In this document: one piece after another, positions 1 through 6,669 of the stretch
How positions within the stretch are numbered: the stretch's first letter is position 1
Layout: each line of letters begins with the position of its first letter
Assembly (NCBI GenBank): GCA_034435015.1
Contig: DAOTYH010000049.1
Coordinates: forward strand, 1-7,187
Direction: 5' to 3'
Source of the DNA: DAOTYH01 sp034435015
Lineage (GTDB): Bacteria; Chloroflexota; Anaerolineae; Aggregatilineales; UBA3940
Length of the DNA stretch: 7,187 nt
The notes under the pieces: model-generated
Database searches by the model: none
The model's input: the letters and a program-made list of their open reading frames with translations, nothing else
What the model was told of the DNA's origin: nothing
Translations under genes and position numbers: made by a program

Positions 1-80
1 GGGAGTGGCTAATAGAGTGGATATGGAGGGCTAAAATCGCCCGACCCGTTAACACTATGTCCACCCTTTTGGCCACTCCC
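1..80. mobile_element. 80-bp MITE-like inverted-repeat element, copy 1
   Basis: The element begins GGGAGTGGCTAA and ends CCACTCCC. Its two outer 24-base arms match as inverted repeats at 20 of 24 positions. It matches the 6832-6911 element at 72 of 80 positions without gaps. It has no coding capacity, and its outer sequence resembles the left end of the IS1-type element starting at 6919, so it is best read as a non-autonomous derivative moved by that transposase. The left flank is outside the window, so a target duplication cannot be checked. A stand-alone hairpin repeat of another kind is the alternative. Confidence 0.75.
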
Positions 81-116
81 CCCTGGCTTTCTCAGTGCAT
101 ACGCCACTCGAATCCG

Positions 117-125
117 TGTTATACT
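117..125 (+). promoter_or_regulatory. Candidate extended -10 promoter
   Basis: TGTTATACT at 117-125 fits an extended -10 element (TGn followed by TATACT, five of six bases of the consensus). No good -35 hexamer is seen at the usual distance. Transcription would start near 131-133, just before the hairpin at 137-186. It could serve a short RNA or a long leader of the gene at 475. This is sequence resemblance only. Confidence 0.35.
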
Positions 126-136
126 GTCCATTAGCG

Positions 137-196
137 CTCCGTGATTCTGTTGTTGGTTTCATCATCTCTACAACTTTATCACGGAGTCGCATTTTT
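137..196 (+). terminator. Hairpin followed by a T run; possible terminator or end of a short RNA
   Basis: Arms 137-153 and 170-186 pair at 14 of 17 positions: CTCCGTGAT with ATCACGGAG, a 3x3 internal mismatch, then GTTGT with ACAAC. The loop is 16 bases. A run of five T lies at 192-196, five bases after the stem, which is a little far for a classical intrinsic terminator. With the candidate promoter at 117-125 this would give a transcript of about 65 nt. It could also be an attenuator of a longer leader, or the terminator of a gene left of the window. Confidence 0.4.
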
Positions 197-218
197 ATTG
201 AGAATACTGCAAAAGGCC

Positions 219-315
219 AGAGTATTGGGGAGTGGATAAGTTAGCGGGTACATGCAACCTTGGCATGGGCAGGGATCGTGCTCGTACCCAGTCATTTATC
301 CACTCCCAGAGTATT
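219..315. repeat. 8-bp target site duplication around MITE copy 2
   Basis: AGAGTATT occurs at 219-226 and again at 308-315, directly flanking the 80-bp element. A perfect direct repeat hugging an inverted-repeat element is the usual mark of transposition. Eight bases is within the size range of IS1-type elements and also fits IS1595-type elements. Confidence 0.8.
228..307. mobile_element. 80-bp MITE-like inverted-repeat element, copy 2 (divergent subtype)
   Basis: This element is also exactly 80 bp. It starts GGGAGTGGATAA and ends TTATCCACTCCC, a perfect 12-bp terminal inverted repeat. The match extends to 20 of 24 positions and ends with GGGTAC/GTACCC. Its interior is unrelated to copies 1 and 3, so only the ends and the total length are shared. 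It is flanked by an 8-bp direct repeat (219-226, 308-315). It contains no gene and lies upstream of the sulfatase-like gene, where it could form a strong hairpin in any transcript crossing it. Confidence 0.8.
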
Positions 316-434
316 TCATGATGCATGGTGCGGAAGTCTGCCGCCTGACCACCTCTTCGGCCCGGCTTCCAAATCCTGCCGCTTTGGGAGTGGACTGAGT
401 CCCCCAACTCATGGCTAAATACCTGCGCTTGCGC

Positions 435-440
435 TACAAT
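435..440 (+). promoter_or_regulatory. Weak -10 candidate for the sulfatase-like gene
   Basis: TACAAT matches five of six bases of the TATAAT consensus and lies 34 bases before the start codon. The hexamer 17 bases upstream (TGGCTA, 412-417) matches the -35 consensus at only three of six positions, so this is a tentative call. Confidence 0.25.
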
Positions 441-462
441 CCATTCCAGCCTTAAGAATAAC

Positions 463-470
463 AGGGGGTG
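463..470 (+). promoter_or_regulatory. Shine-Dalgarno site of the sulfatase-like gene
   Basis: AGGGGGTG ends four bases before the ATG at 475; its purine core lies about 6-10 bases upstream. It supports 475 as the start. Confidence 0.6.
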
Positions 471-474
471 CTGT

Positions 475-2049
475 ATGAGTACCAGAAAGCCTAACATCAT
501 CCTATTGGTGCTGGATACTCACCGGGCCGAGCGTATCTCTGCCTATGGCTACCCAAAAGATACGACTCCGGTGCTAGGGTCCCTTGCTGAAGGCGCGACC
601 GTCTTCGATTGGGCCGTCGCCCCCGCCCAGTGGACGATCCCCTCCCATGCCTCGATGTTTACCGGCCTGTACCCGACACTTCATCAGACCAACCAGTCTT
701 ATGCCACCCTTCCTCGGGATATCCCTACTCTGGCCGAACTGCTTCGCAAGAACGGGTATCAGACTGTCGCCTTTTGCAACAATCCGCTGGTTGGGGTGTT
801 GGATAACGGTCTCAAGCGCGGATTTAACGCCTTTTATAATTACAGCGGAACATTCCCCGACGTGCCTGAGATAGGCGATGTGTCTGCTCTGCGTCGTGCT
901 CAACATGCTGTCACAGAATTGCTTCAGAAGGTCTCAGAGCCGATTGAGCGTCAGTTTGGGCGATCACCCCTTCTGCTTAAGCTGGCTATGCTTCCTATTT
1001 TTGTGCCTTTCTGGACGCGCGTCGGCAAGTTTAAGGGTGATACGGAACGCTCCCTGCAGGATGTGACCGACTACCTGCGCTACCACTACAGCGCCTACCC
1101 TGAACAGCCCCTTTTCATGTTCATTAACATGATGGAGACCCACCTTCCTTATTATCCGCCCAGCAAGGCTATTGACAGGTGGGCCCCCTATCTCAAACGG
1201 GATCGGGAAGCACGCGACTTTATTCAGAAGTTCAATCTGCAGAGCTACCGCTGGGTAGCCCCCATGATTGAGCCGTTCAATGAACTGCAGAAGACCGTCA
1301 TCAGCGACATGTACGACGCTGAGGTTGCCTATCAGGACCGCCAGTTGCGTAAGGTCTTCCGCTACCTCAAGCGCTCCGGTCAGCTTGACAACACGATGGT
1401 GGTGGTCGTCTCTGATCACGGGGAAAGCCATGGGGAGCATAACTTCATGGGGCATGCTTTCGTGATTTACAACGAGCTGGTTCACGTTCCCCTCATGATC
1501 CACTACCCGGAGATGTTCCCTGCCGGCAAGCGGGTCCAGCACAACGTCTCGACACGGCGCATCTTCCACACCATCTTGGAGGCCGCCGGGGTTGAGTATG
1601 AAGTCAACGAACGACCGGCACACGACCTAAGCCTTACCCGCTCTCTCGGTGGTCCGGAGAATGAACCCCCCGATGAACAGGTAGTGGCTGAGGCTTACCC
1701 GCCGCTCAACTTCATCAATGTGATGGAGATGAACAACCCTGAAGCCATCGAGCCTTTCCGCGTCCGTATGATGCGCCGTGCTATCTTCGATGGCGGCTGT
1801 AAGTTGATGACGGTTAACGAACAGCCTGATGAGTTCTTTGACTTTTACGCTGACCCTCTTGAAACCCGCAATCTGCTTGACAACCCGCTTGGTTATGAGA
1901 ACCAGATTCTGCGTCTTGAGCGGGCACTCGCTGACTTCGTCACCGCGGCTGAGAGCCAGCGCACCGGTATTGCCGCCGGACATACGATTGACTACAGCAA
2001 TGACCCGGAGCTACTGGAGCGATTGCGCGGCTTGGGATATATTGAATGA
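475..2049 (+). CDS. Sulfatase-like hydrolase, alkaline phosphatase superfamily
   Basis: This 524-residue protein has the layout of arylsulfatase-type enzymes, which cleave sulfate or phosphate esters with bound divalent metal. The N-terminal strand NIILLVLDTHRAE carries metal-site D14 and T15. WTIPSHASMFTGLYP (53-67) is the nucleophile region. ETHLPYYPP (221-229, with H223), VSDHGE (D314, H315) and MGH (H327) supply further metal and substrate residues. The C-terminus ends in the LRGLGYI motif common in this family. The position usually held by the formylglycine-forming Cys or Ser of CxPxR is Thr54, and Arg is His58. Classical sulfatase activity is therefore doubtful, and a phosphodiesterase or phospho-group transferase role is possible. 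No signal peptide is seen; a hydrophobic stretch at 165-180 (LLLKLAMLPIFVPFW) might touch the membrane. Substrate unknown. lgt follows after 54 bases on the same strand and may be co-transcribed. Confidence 0.85.
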   Translation: MSTRKPNIILLVLDTHRAERISAYGYPKDTTPVLGSLAEGATVFDWAVAPAQWTIPSHASMFTGLYPTLHQTNQSYATLPRDIPTLAELLRKNGYQTVAFCNNPLVGVLDNGLKRGFNAFYNYSGTFPDVPEIGDVSALRRAQHAVTELLQKVSEPIERQFGRSPLLLKLAMLPIFVPFWTRVGKFKGDTERSLQDVTDYLRYHYSAYPEQPLFMFINMMETHLPYYPPSKAIDRWAPYLKRDREARDFIQKFNLQSYRWVAPMIEPFNELQKTVISDMYDAEVAYQDRQLRKVFRYLKRSGQLDNTMVVVVSDHGESHGEHNFMGHAFVIYNELVHVPLMIHYPEMFPAGKRVQHNVSTRRIFHTILEAAGVEYEVNERPAHDLSLTRSLGGPENEPPDEQVVAEAYPPLNFINVMEMNNPEAIEPFRVRMMRRAIFDGGCKLMTVNEQPDEFFDFYADPLETRNLLDNPLGYENQILRLERALADFVTAAESQRTGIAAGHTIDYSNDPELLERLRGLGYIE

Positions 2050-2103
2050 GTGCAGGGATGCCCTGCTTCAGCCAAATTCCATAATCCAAAAGGATAGCAT
2101 CCT

Positions 2104-3135
2104 ATGTGGCAAGAATTGTTGACCTGCATGGGTCAGCGCCGTGTGGCCTTGTGTATCCCGTGGGGGGGCGAGGCTGTTCCCCTCGTCTATTGGTACGGCG
2201 TGCTGGCCTCTGTCGGTATCTTTCTGGGCGCTCTCTATGCCAGCTACCACCTCAAGCTGGAAAACGAAGACCCCGATACAGTCTGGGATGCCCTGTTGTG
2301 GGTACTTATCCCCGGCCTGATCGGGGGGCGGCTGTGGTATGTGCTTCAGGCCGTTATCGCCGGCAGCAACGCCTATTCACTGTCACGCCCGTTGGACATC
2401 ATCAACCCCCGTCTGGGTGGGATGAACATCTTCGGGGCGGTCCTGTTTGGCGTGATTGCCGTCTTGATCTATGCGCGCTTCAACAAGAAGGTCAAGGGCT
2501 GGCTGCTGGCCGATGCCGCCCTGATGGGCCTGCTGATCGGGCAGGGTATCGGGCGGTTTGGCAACTACATCAACGAAGAGTTATATGGCCCTCCTACCGG
2601 CTCAAGCTGGTTTGGTATGCGCGTCGAGCAAATGTACCGCCTGCCCCAGTTTGCCGATCTTCCGCCGGAGACGCGCTTCCATCCCACCATGATCTACGAG
2701 GCTGTCTGGCTGTTCCTGTGCTTCGGCGTGTTGTACTTCCTCTTCCGCCGCTATCAGGAACGTTTTATCCCCGGTATGCTGAGCGGCCTTTACTTGATCC
2801 TTGCCGGCTTTGGGCGTTTTATTCTGGAGTTCTGGCGCCCTGATCAGCCCACGTTTGCACTAGGAAACAGCGGCCTTGAAGTCAGCTACTCGCGGGTGGT
2901 AGCGTTGTTGTTACTGCTGGTCGGCATCGTCATTTTGCTCGACCGGCTAGGATATCTGAAGATACCTTTTATTCAACGCCCCCCCACCTTGCGACAACGT
3001 CAGGCCGCCTATCAAGCCATCCTGACCGAACGCAGGCGTCAGGAACGTGCCCGCGAGCGCGAAAAACTGCGTGCCCAGCGCCGTAAACTGCGTGAGGCCG
3101 CCGCCCGTGAGCAGACTCAGCAGGAAGACCAGTAG
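2104..3135 (+). CDS. lgt: Prolipoprotein diacylglyceryl transferase
   Basis: Lgt is an integral membrane enzyme that moves diacylglycerol from phosphatidylglycerol to the lipobox cysteine of prolipoproteins, the first step of lipoprotein maturation. Seen here: WYG (30-32), the signature GRFGNYINEELYG (150-162) with R151, N154 and E159, HPTMIYE (193-199), and RFILE (238-242), which fit the E. coli residues R143, N146, E151, R239 and E243. About seven membrane segments are visible between 27 and 279. The E. coli His103 position (GMSFHGG) is Phe110 here (GMNIFGA); aromatic residues there are known in some other phyla. After residue 290 comes a very basic, probably helical tail rich in Arg, Glu and Gln, giving 343 residues, longer than the usual 260-300. 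The start is backed by AAAAGGAT about nine bases upstream. A small GCAGGG-ATG-CCCTGC stem (2052-2066) lies between it and the preceding gene but lacks a T run. Confidence 0.95.
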   Translation: MWQELLTCMGQRRVALCIPWGGEAVPLVYWYGVLASVGIFLGALYASYHLKLENEDPDTVWDALLWVLIPGLIGGRLWYVLQAVIAGSNAYSLSRPLDIINPRLGGMNIFGAVLFGVIAVLIYARFNKKVKGWLLADAALMGLLIGQGIGRFGNYINEELYGPPTGSSWFGMRVEQMYRLPQFADLPPETRFHPTMIYEAVWLFLCFGVLYFLFRRYQERFIPGMLSGLYLILAGFGRFILEFWRPDQPTFALGNSGLEVSYSRVVALLLLLVGIVILLDRLGYLKIPFIQRPPTLRQRQAAYQAILTERRRQERAREREKLRAQRRKLREAAAREQTQQEDQ

Positions 3136-3205
3136 GAACATCTCATCGCCTTCCCGCCAGCTCAGACCACTCAGGGCAGGGGGCTTGCTGACCAAGCGAA
3201 TCGAG

Positions 3206-3232
3206 AAGGGGCGCACACCCGTGCGCCCCTTT
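3206..3232. terminator. Hairpin terminator between converging lgt and pyrD
   Basis: Arms 3206-3216 (AAGGGGCGCAC) and 3221-3231 (GTGCGCCCCTT) form a perfect 11-bp GC-rich stem with a 4-base loop. It lies 70 bases after the lgt stop and only three bases beyond the pyrD stop. The T content after the stem is better on the + strand (CTTTGCTT) than on the minus strand, but its position suggests it ends transcription from both sides. Confidence 0.8.
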
Positions 3233-3234
3233 GC

Positions 3235-4152
3235 TTAACGGTGGGCTATTCCTCGTATCTCGTCCAGCGTGGCCACCTTGTGTTCGCTCAGCCAGCTATC
3301 CATCTCATTGAGGACCCGTTTCAAGCCAGCCGTGCCATGACGATGCGCAACGGTTGCCAGCCCGACCCCTGTTGCGCCTGCCATGATCATCTCGATAGCA
3401 TCCCGCCCATGCATGACGCCCCCCGTTCCTATCAGCGGCACATTGACTGCCTCATACAGCTCATATACCATCCGAACGGCGATAGGGCGTAATGCCGCGC
3501 CGGATATGCCTCCGACCTTGTTGCTCAGCACAGGGCGGCCCGATTCAATGTCAATGACCATGCCCGGCATGGTATTGGAGACCGTAATCAGATCTGCACC
3601 GGCCTTCACAACGGCCTCTGCGATCTCGATCAGGTTGGGCACGTTGGGGGCCAGCTTTACGCTCATGGGCAGAGAGAGTGCCTCGCGGGCGGCGGCTGTT
3701 GCTTCGGCGGCGGCAGTACACTGGGTGGCAAAAGGGGCGCCCAACTCCCTTTCAACATTGGGGCAGGAGAGGTTAATCTCCACCAGATCAGGTTCTGCCT
3801 GAGCGATCATGCGTGCGACAGTGTTGAATTCACGGGGAGTCTCTGCAAAGATACTGGCGATCAGTTTGACGCCCCGCTGTGCCAGCTCGGCCTTCAGGCG
3901 GCGGAATTGAGGAACAGATGCTTCAACACCGGTGTTGTCCAGACCAACGGCATTGATTAACCCTTCTCCCCAATCATAGATGGTCGGCTCAGGATGCCCT
4001 CGGCGGGGGTGCGGGCCGATGGAGTTGGTCGTCAGGGCGCCGATTCCACTGCTTGCCAACTGGATGACCTCAGCCCCCCACGGGCTGGCCGCCAGTATCA
4101 GAGGTGATTGGAGAGTGACAGTTCCAAGTTGGGTGGTTAGGTCAGGGAACAT
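3235..4152 (-). CDS. pyrD: Dihydroorotate dehydrogenase, class 1 (1B-like)
   Basis: The 305-residue protein is an FMN-binding TIM barrel that oxidises dihydroorotate to orotate in pyrimidine synthesis. Visible motifs are NAVGLDNTG (67-75), NLSCPN (127-132) with catalytic-base Cys130 (Cys marks class 1, Ser marks class 2), VKLAPNV (165-171), SNTMPGM (192-198), GGISGAALRPIA (214-225) and the phosphate-binding GTGGV (242-246). Class 1B enzymes normally pair with the PyrK iron-sulfur/FAD subunit; no pyrK is visible here. The conserved Lys of the TxKS/T segment seen in class 1 enzymes is Asn43 (LTTNSIG), which is odd. The ATG follows the pyrE stop by one base (TAAcATG) and no good Shine-Dalgarno is seen, so translation is probably coupled to pyrE. 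It is the last gene of the pyrBFED cluster. Confidence 0.9.
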   Translation of the reverse strand: MFPDLTTQLGTVTLQSPLILAASPWGAEVIQLASSGIGALTTNSIGPHPRRGHPEPTIYDWGEGLINAVGLDNTGVEASVPQFRRLKAELAQRGVKLIASIFAETPREFNTVARMIAQAEPDLVEINLSCPNVERELGAPFATQCTAAAEATAAAREALSLPMSVKLAPNVPNLIEIAEAVVKAGADLITVSNTMPGMVIDIESGRPVLSNKVGGISGAALRPIAVRMVYELYEAVNVPLIGTGGVMHGRDAIEMIMAGATGVGLATVAHRHGTAGLKRVLNEMDSWLSEHKVATLDEIRGIAHR

Positions 4153-4153
4153 G

Positions 4154-4771
4154 TTACTGTGAGCTTCTACTTTCAGCCAACCAGGCCGTAATGAAACGAT
4201 GTCTTGCTTCGGGGATGCGTTTTAGGGCTAGCAACGTATCCAGTATCTCCTGAAGTGTCAGAATGTGATGAACGTGATACCCCTTCGCTTCTAAATCTTC
4301 TGCGCCTCCCATCCCGCGATCCACCACCACGATCAGGTCGGTGACGTGGAGCCGCACAGTCTCCAGCAGGGAGATAGCTTCGAGTTTGCTGTCACCACGC
4401 GAGAGAACATCATCAATGAGAAGCACCGTCTCGCCGGGGTTATAAAGGCCCTCGATATAGCGGCCTGTGCCGTGATCCTTCATCTGCATACGCGGATAGA
4501 TAAGGGGACACTCAATGGCGAGGCTGAAGGCCACACCAATCGGCACGCCGGACAGAGGAATGGCCGCCAGCCGGTCGAACTTAAGTCCTTCGGTACAGGC
4601 CTGCATAGCACGGGCCACTCGCCGCAGAAGGCCGGGGCGCGAGATCAACAGGCGCAGATCAAGGTAAACAGGAGAAATCTCACCTGACTTGAGGGTGAAT
4701 TCGCCAAACTGGACTGCACCTAGATCATACAACCCGCTGATCAGGGCTTCTTTATCAATAACCTTTTGCAT
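4154..4771 (-). CDS. pyrE: Orotate phosphoribosyltransferase
   Basis: This 205-residue enzyme joins orotate and PRPP to make OMP in the cytoplasm. The PRPP-binding motif is VLLIDDVLSRGDSK (116-129), with the usual DD pair at 120-121. The flexible catalytic loop reads YPRMQMKDHGTG (92-103), giving R94, K98 and H100; the position of E. coli Lys100 is Met95. FTLKSG (25-30) and VYLDLR (35-40) match the family's N-terminal substrate region. Length is normal. A GAGGG Shine-Dalgarno (4778-4782) lies six bases before the ATG, inside pyrF. The first 17 bases overlap the end of pyrF and the stop is one base from the pyrD start, so the gene sits in a tight operon. Confidence 0.95.
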   Translation of the reverse strand: MQKVIDKEALISGLYDLGAVQFGEFTLKSGEISPVYLDLRLLISRPGLLRRVARAMQACTEGLKFDRLAAIPLSGVPIGVAFSLAIECPLIYPRMQMKDHGTGRYIEGLYNPGETVLLIDDVLSRGDSKLEAISLLETVRLHVTDLIVVVDRGMGGAEDLEAKGYHVHHILTLQEILDTLLALKRIPEARHRFITAWLAESRSSQ

Positions 4772-5600
4772 GGCTTGCCCTCAACCCGTTAATCTCATCG
4801 CGCAGATACGAGGCCGCCCGCCGCGCGGCGCGGGCATAATCTGCTTCCCGTGAAGCATAGTTTACCGCACGCGAGACATTGATCAACGGGCCTACCCCCT
4901 CGCTGGTTGGGCCAAAGCGCACGGCGGCATCTAGCTCACCGCCCTGCGCCCCAATCCCCGGTATCAGGAGAGGGAGTTCTGGGGCCTGTGTACGCACCAA
5001 GGCGAGGTCGTCGGGATGTGTGGCGCCGGCTACCAGTCCTACCGTGCTGTCGGGATAGCTCTGTGCCCAGCCCTGTGCCGCCTTGATCACACGTTCGTAC
5101 AAGCGGGGAGAAGAGCCAGGGTGATCTTGAAAGCGGGGGGCATCGGGGTTGCTGGTGCGGCATAACACAAACACCCCCCGACCCGGGTAGGCTTCCAGCA
5201 GGGGGCATACGGCATCCTCACCCACGTAGGGGCTGACGGTCAACGCATCTGCCTGCCACGTCTCAAAGACTGCCCGGCCGTACAGCCGCTGAGTGTTGCC
5301 AATATCTCCGACCTTGGCATCCAGCACAACGGGGATATGCGGCGGGACGGCTGACAGGGTATCCTGCAGAGCGCGGATACCCTCTGCTCCGAATGCTAAA
5401 AAGAAAGCAAGGTTGGGCTTATAGGCACATACCAAGTCGGCGGTCGCCTCAATAATGCGGCGGCAGAAGCTGGCCAGCCCTGCCGGGCCGCTCAGCTCGT
5501 TGAGAGGGGGCATCAGCGTCGGGTCGGGGTCCAACCCGACGCACAGCCACGAGTGATTGTGTTCCTGAGCAGAACGCAGTTTATCGCGGAAAGATGTCAT
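4755..5600 (-). CDS. pyrF: Orotidine 5'-phosphate decarboxylase, type 2
   Basis: The enzyme decarboxylates OMP to UMP, the last step of the pathway. With the ATG at 5600 the product is 281 residues, a length typical of the longer type 2 family. Key segments are LCVGLDPDP (19-27), YKPN with Lys61, the catalytic DAKVGD (D94, K96, D99) followed by IGNT, VLCRTSNP (145-152), PGIGAQGG (214-221) and NVSRAV (241-246). A GTG at 5606, two codons upstream in frame, is an alternative start; neither start has a strong Shine-Dalgarno. I prefer the ATG because MTSF followed by RDKL resembles other family starts. It begins 14 bases after the pyrB stop and its end overlaps pyrE by 17 bases. Confidence 0.95.
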   Translation of the reverse strand: MTSFRDKLRSAQEHNHSWLCVGLDPDPTLMPPLNELSGPAGLASFCRRIIEATADLVCAYKPNLAFFLAFGAEGIRALQDTLSAVPPHIPVVLDAKVGDIGNTQRLYGRAVFETWQADALTVSPYVGEDAVCPLLEAYPGRGVFVLCRTSNPDAPRFQDHPGSSPRLYERVIKAAQGWAQSYPDSTVGLVAGATHPDDLALVRTQAPELPLLIPGIGAQGGELDAAVRFGPTSEGVGPLINVSRAVNYASREADYARAARRAASYLRDEINGLRASHAKGY

Positions 5601-5614
5601 TGACACTCAGCGGG

Positions 5615-6592
5615 CTAAGCCCGTCCCAGCACCGCCGCCAACAGCGCCATGCGGATATACAGGCCGTTCTGCATCTGGCGGAAGTAAGCCGCACGGGGGT
5701 CCTGATCAACCTCATAGGTGATCTCGCCTACTCTCGGCAGTGGATGCATCACGATCATCTCGCTTTTGGCCTGCTCCATGATCTCTGGTGTAATAATATA
5801 CACATCTTTCACTTTCTCATATTCGCTCAGATCGGTGAAACGTTCCTTCTGGACGCGGGTGACGTACAGCACATCCACTTCGCCGATCACCTCGTGGACG
5901 TCCTCGTGTTCGGTGAACGTGTCGCCGGAGTCGGTCACTTCCTGTCGAATCTCCTCCGGCATCCGGAGCAGGCGCGGTGAGATGAAGCGGAAAGTGACGT
6001 CCCGGTTAAGCAACAGGCGTGTCAGCGAGTGGACGGTGCGGCCAAAACGCAGGTCACCCAGCATGCCTACCGTCAGATGATCAAGGCGTCCAAGCTCGCG
6101 CTTGATGGTATAAGCGTCGAGCAAAGCCTGAGTGGGATGTTCCCCCACGCCATCACCGGCGTTGATGATCGGTTTGCTGGCCCATCGGGCGGCCTCAGCG
6201 GCAGAGCCAAGCTCGTAGTGGCGCATGACGATCACGTCGGCGTAGCATTCCAGCGTGCGGACTGTGTCAGCCAGCGACTCACCCTTACTGACCGATGAGT
6301 ATTGGACCGAGTTGATTGGGATGACCTGCCCGCCAAGGCGCTGCATGGCCGCCATGAATGAGGAGCTGGTGCGTGTGCTTGGCTCATAGAACAGGTTGGC
6401 CATGATCTTGCCCTGTAACAAGTCGGCTGACCCGAAGCGCTCAACGAGGGTCCGCATCTCGTCTGCTACGCCAAAAATGTACTCCAGCAAGGGCGGGGTG
6501 AATTGACGCACAGACAGGATGTCCTGCCCGTACAAACCGTTGGTAGTGTTGTCTGCCGGACGGGGCCTGGCTGGCATTGGATTGGGTTGCAT
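5615..6592 (-). CDS. pyrB: Aspartate carbamoyltransferase catalytic chain
   Basis: PyrB condenses carbamoyl phosphate with aspartate, the first committed step of pyrimidine synthesis. In the 325-residue protein, FYEPSTRTSSSF contains the carbamoyl-phosphate motif STRT (72-75). Lys103 lies in the SVSKGES loop, HPTQ is at 152-155, DLRFGRTVHS at 180-189, TRVQKERF from 245 (Arg and Gln for aspartate binding) and HPLPR at 283-287. These are aspartate- rather than ornithine-transcarbamylase features. A Pro-rich N-terminus of about 20 residues precedes LYGQDILSV. The ATG at 6592 is chosen over the GTG at 6595 because AAGGAGG lies seven bases from the ATG and only four from the GTG. No pyrI regulatory subunit is seen. 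It is the first gene of pyrBFED and follows a leader with an intrinsic terminator. Confidence 0.97.
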   Translation of the reverse strand: MQPNPMPARPRPADNTTNGLYGQDILSVRQFTPPLLEYIFGVADEMRTLVERFGSADLLQGKIMANLFYEPSTRTSSSFMAAMQRLGGQVIPINSVQYSSVSKGESLADTVRTLECYADVIVMRHYELGSAAEAARWASKPIINAGDGVGEHPTQALLDAYTIKRELGRLDHLTVGMLGDLRFGRTVHSLTRLLLNRDVTFRFISPRLLRMPEEIRQEVTDSGDTFTEHEDVHEVIGEVDVLYVTRVQKERFTDLSEYEKVKDVYIITPEIMEQAKSEMIVMHPLPRVGEITYEVDQDPRAAYFRQMQNGLYIRMALLAAVLGRA

Positions 6593-6599
6593 CACTGTA

Positions 6600-6606
6600 C
6601 CTCCTT
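6600..6606 (-). promoter_or_regulatory. Strong Shine-Dalgarno of pyrB
   Basis: AAGGAGG on the minus strand is a near-perfect ribosome binding site. Its seven-base spacing to the ATG at 6592 decides the start. It lies downstream of the leader terminator, so pyrB translation is independent of the leader frame. Confidence 0.85.
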
Positions 6607-6633
6607 GGCTGTGAACTCTGACAGCGCATATGC

Positions 6634-6669
6634 AAAAAAAGGCCTTTGGGAAATTAACCCAAAGGCCTT
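6634..6669 (-). terminator. Intrinsic terminator in the pyrB leader (attenuator)
   Basis: On the minus strand AAGGCCTTTGGG (6669-6658) and CCCAAAGGCCTT (6650-6639) form a perfect 12-bp stem with a 7-base loop, followed directly by a run of seven T (6640-6634, two of them within the stem). It lies about 40 bases upstream of the pyrB start on the coding strand. There is no T run on the opposite side, so it acts on transcripts heading into pyrB. Its place between promoter and first gene points to attenuation of the pyr operon. The loop contains the stop codon of the candidate leader peptide. Confidence 0.88.

Larger units (their letters stand above)
308..474 (+). other. Non-coding upstream region of the sulfatase-like gene
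   Basis: No convincing gene is seen on either strand from 1 to 474; the frame on the minus strand at 195-500 crosses the mobile element and has no family resemblance. This right-hand part holds a stray GGGAGTGGAC at 386-395, which resembles the ends of the 80-bp elements but has no partner 80 bases away. It also holds the weak promoter candidate and the ribosome binding site listed separately. Confidence 0.4.

Noticed and set aside
1..307. CRISPR-like repeats
   Set aside because: The repeated units are inverted-repeat elements with target duplications, not short regular direct repeats with spacers.
195..500. 101-residue minus-strand frame upstream of the sulfatase-like gene
   Set aside because: It crosses MITE copy 2 and its target duplications and overlaps the start of the real gene.
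964..1623. 219-residue minus-strand frame inside the sulfatase-like gene
   Set aside because: It is a shadow of a well-supported gene on the + strand; the sequence has no recognisable motifs.
2052..2066. GCAGGG-ATG-CCCTGC stem after the sulfatase-like gene as terminator
   Set aside because: Six base pairs with a three-base loop and no following T run; lgt follows closely on the same strand.
5611..5623. CGGGC-TAA-GCCCG stem over the pyrB stop
   Set aside because: Only five base pairs and no T run; pyrF starts immediately after, so it is unlikely to terminate transcription.
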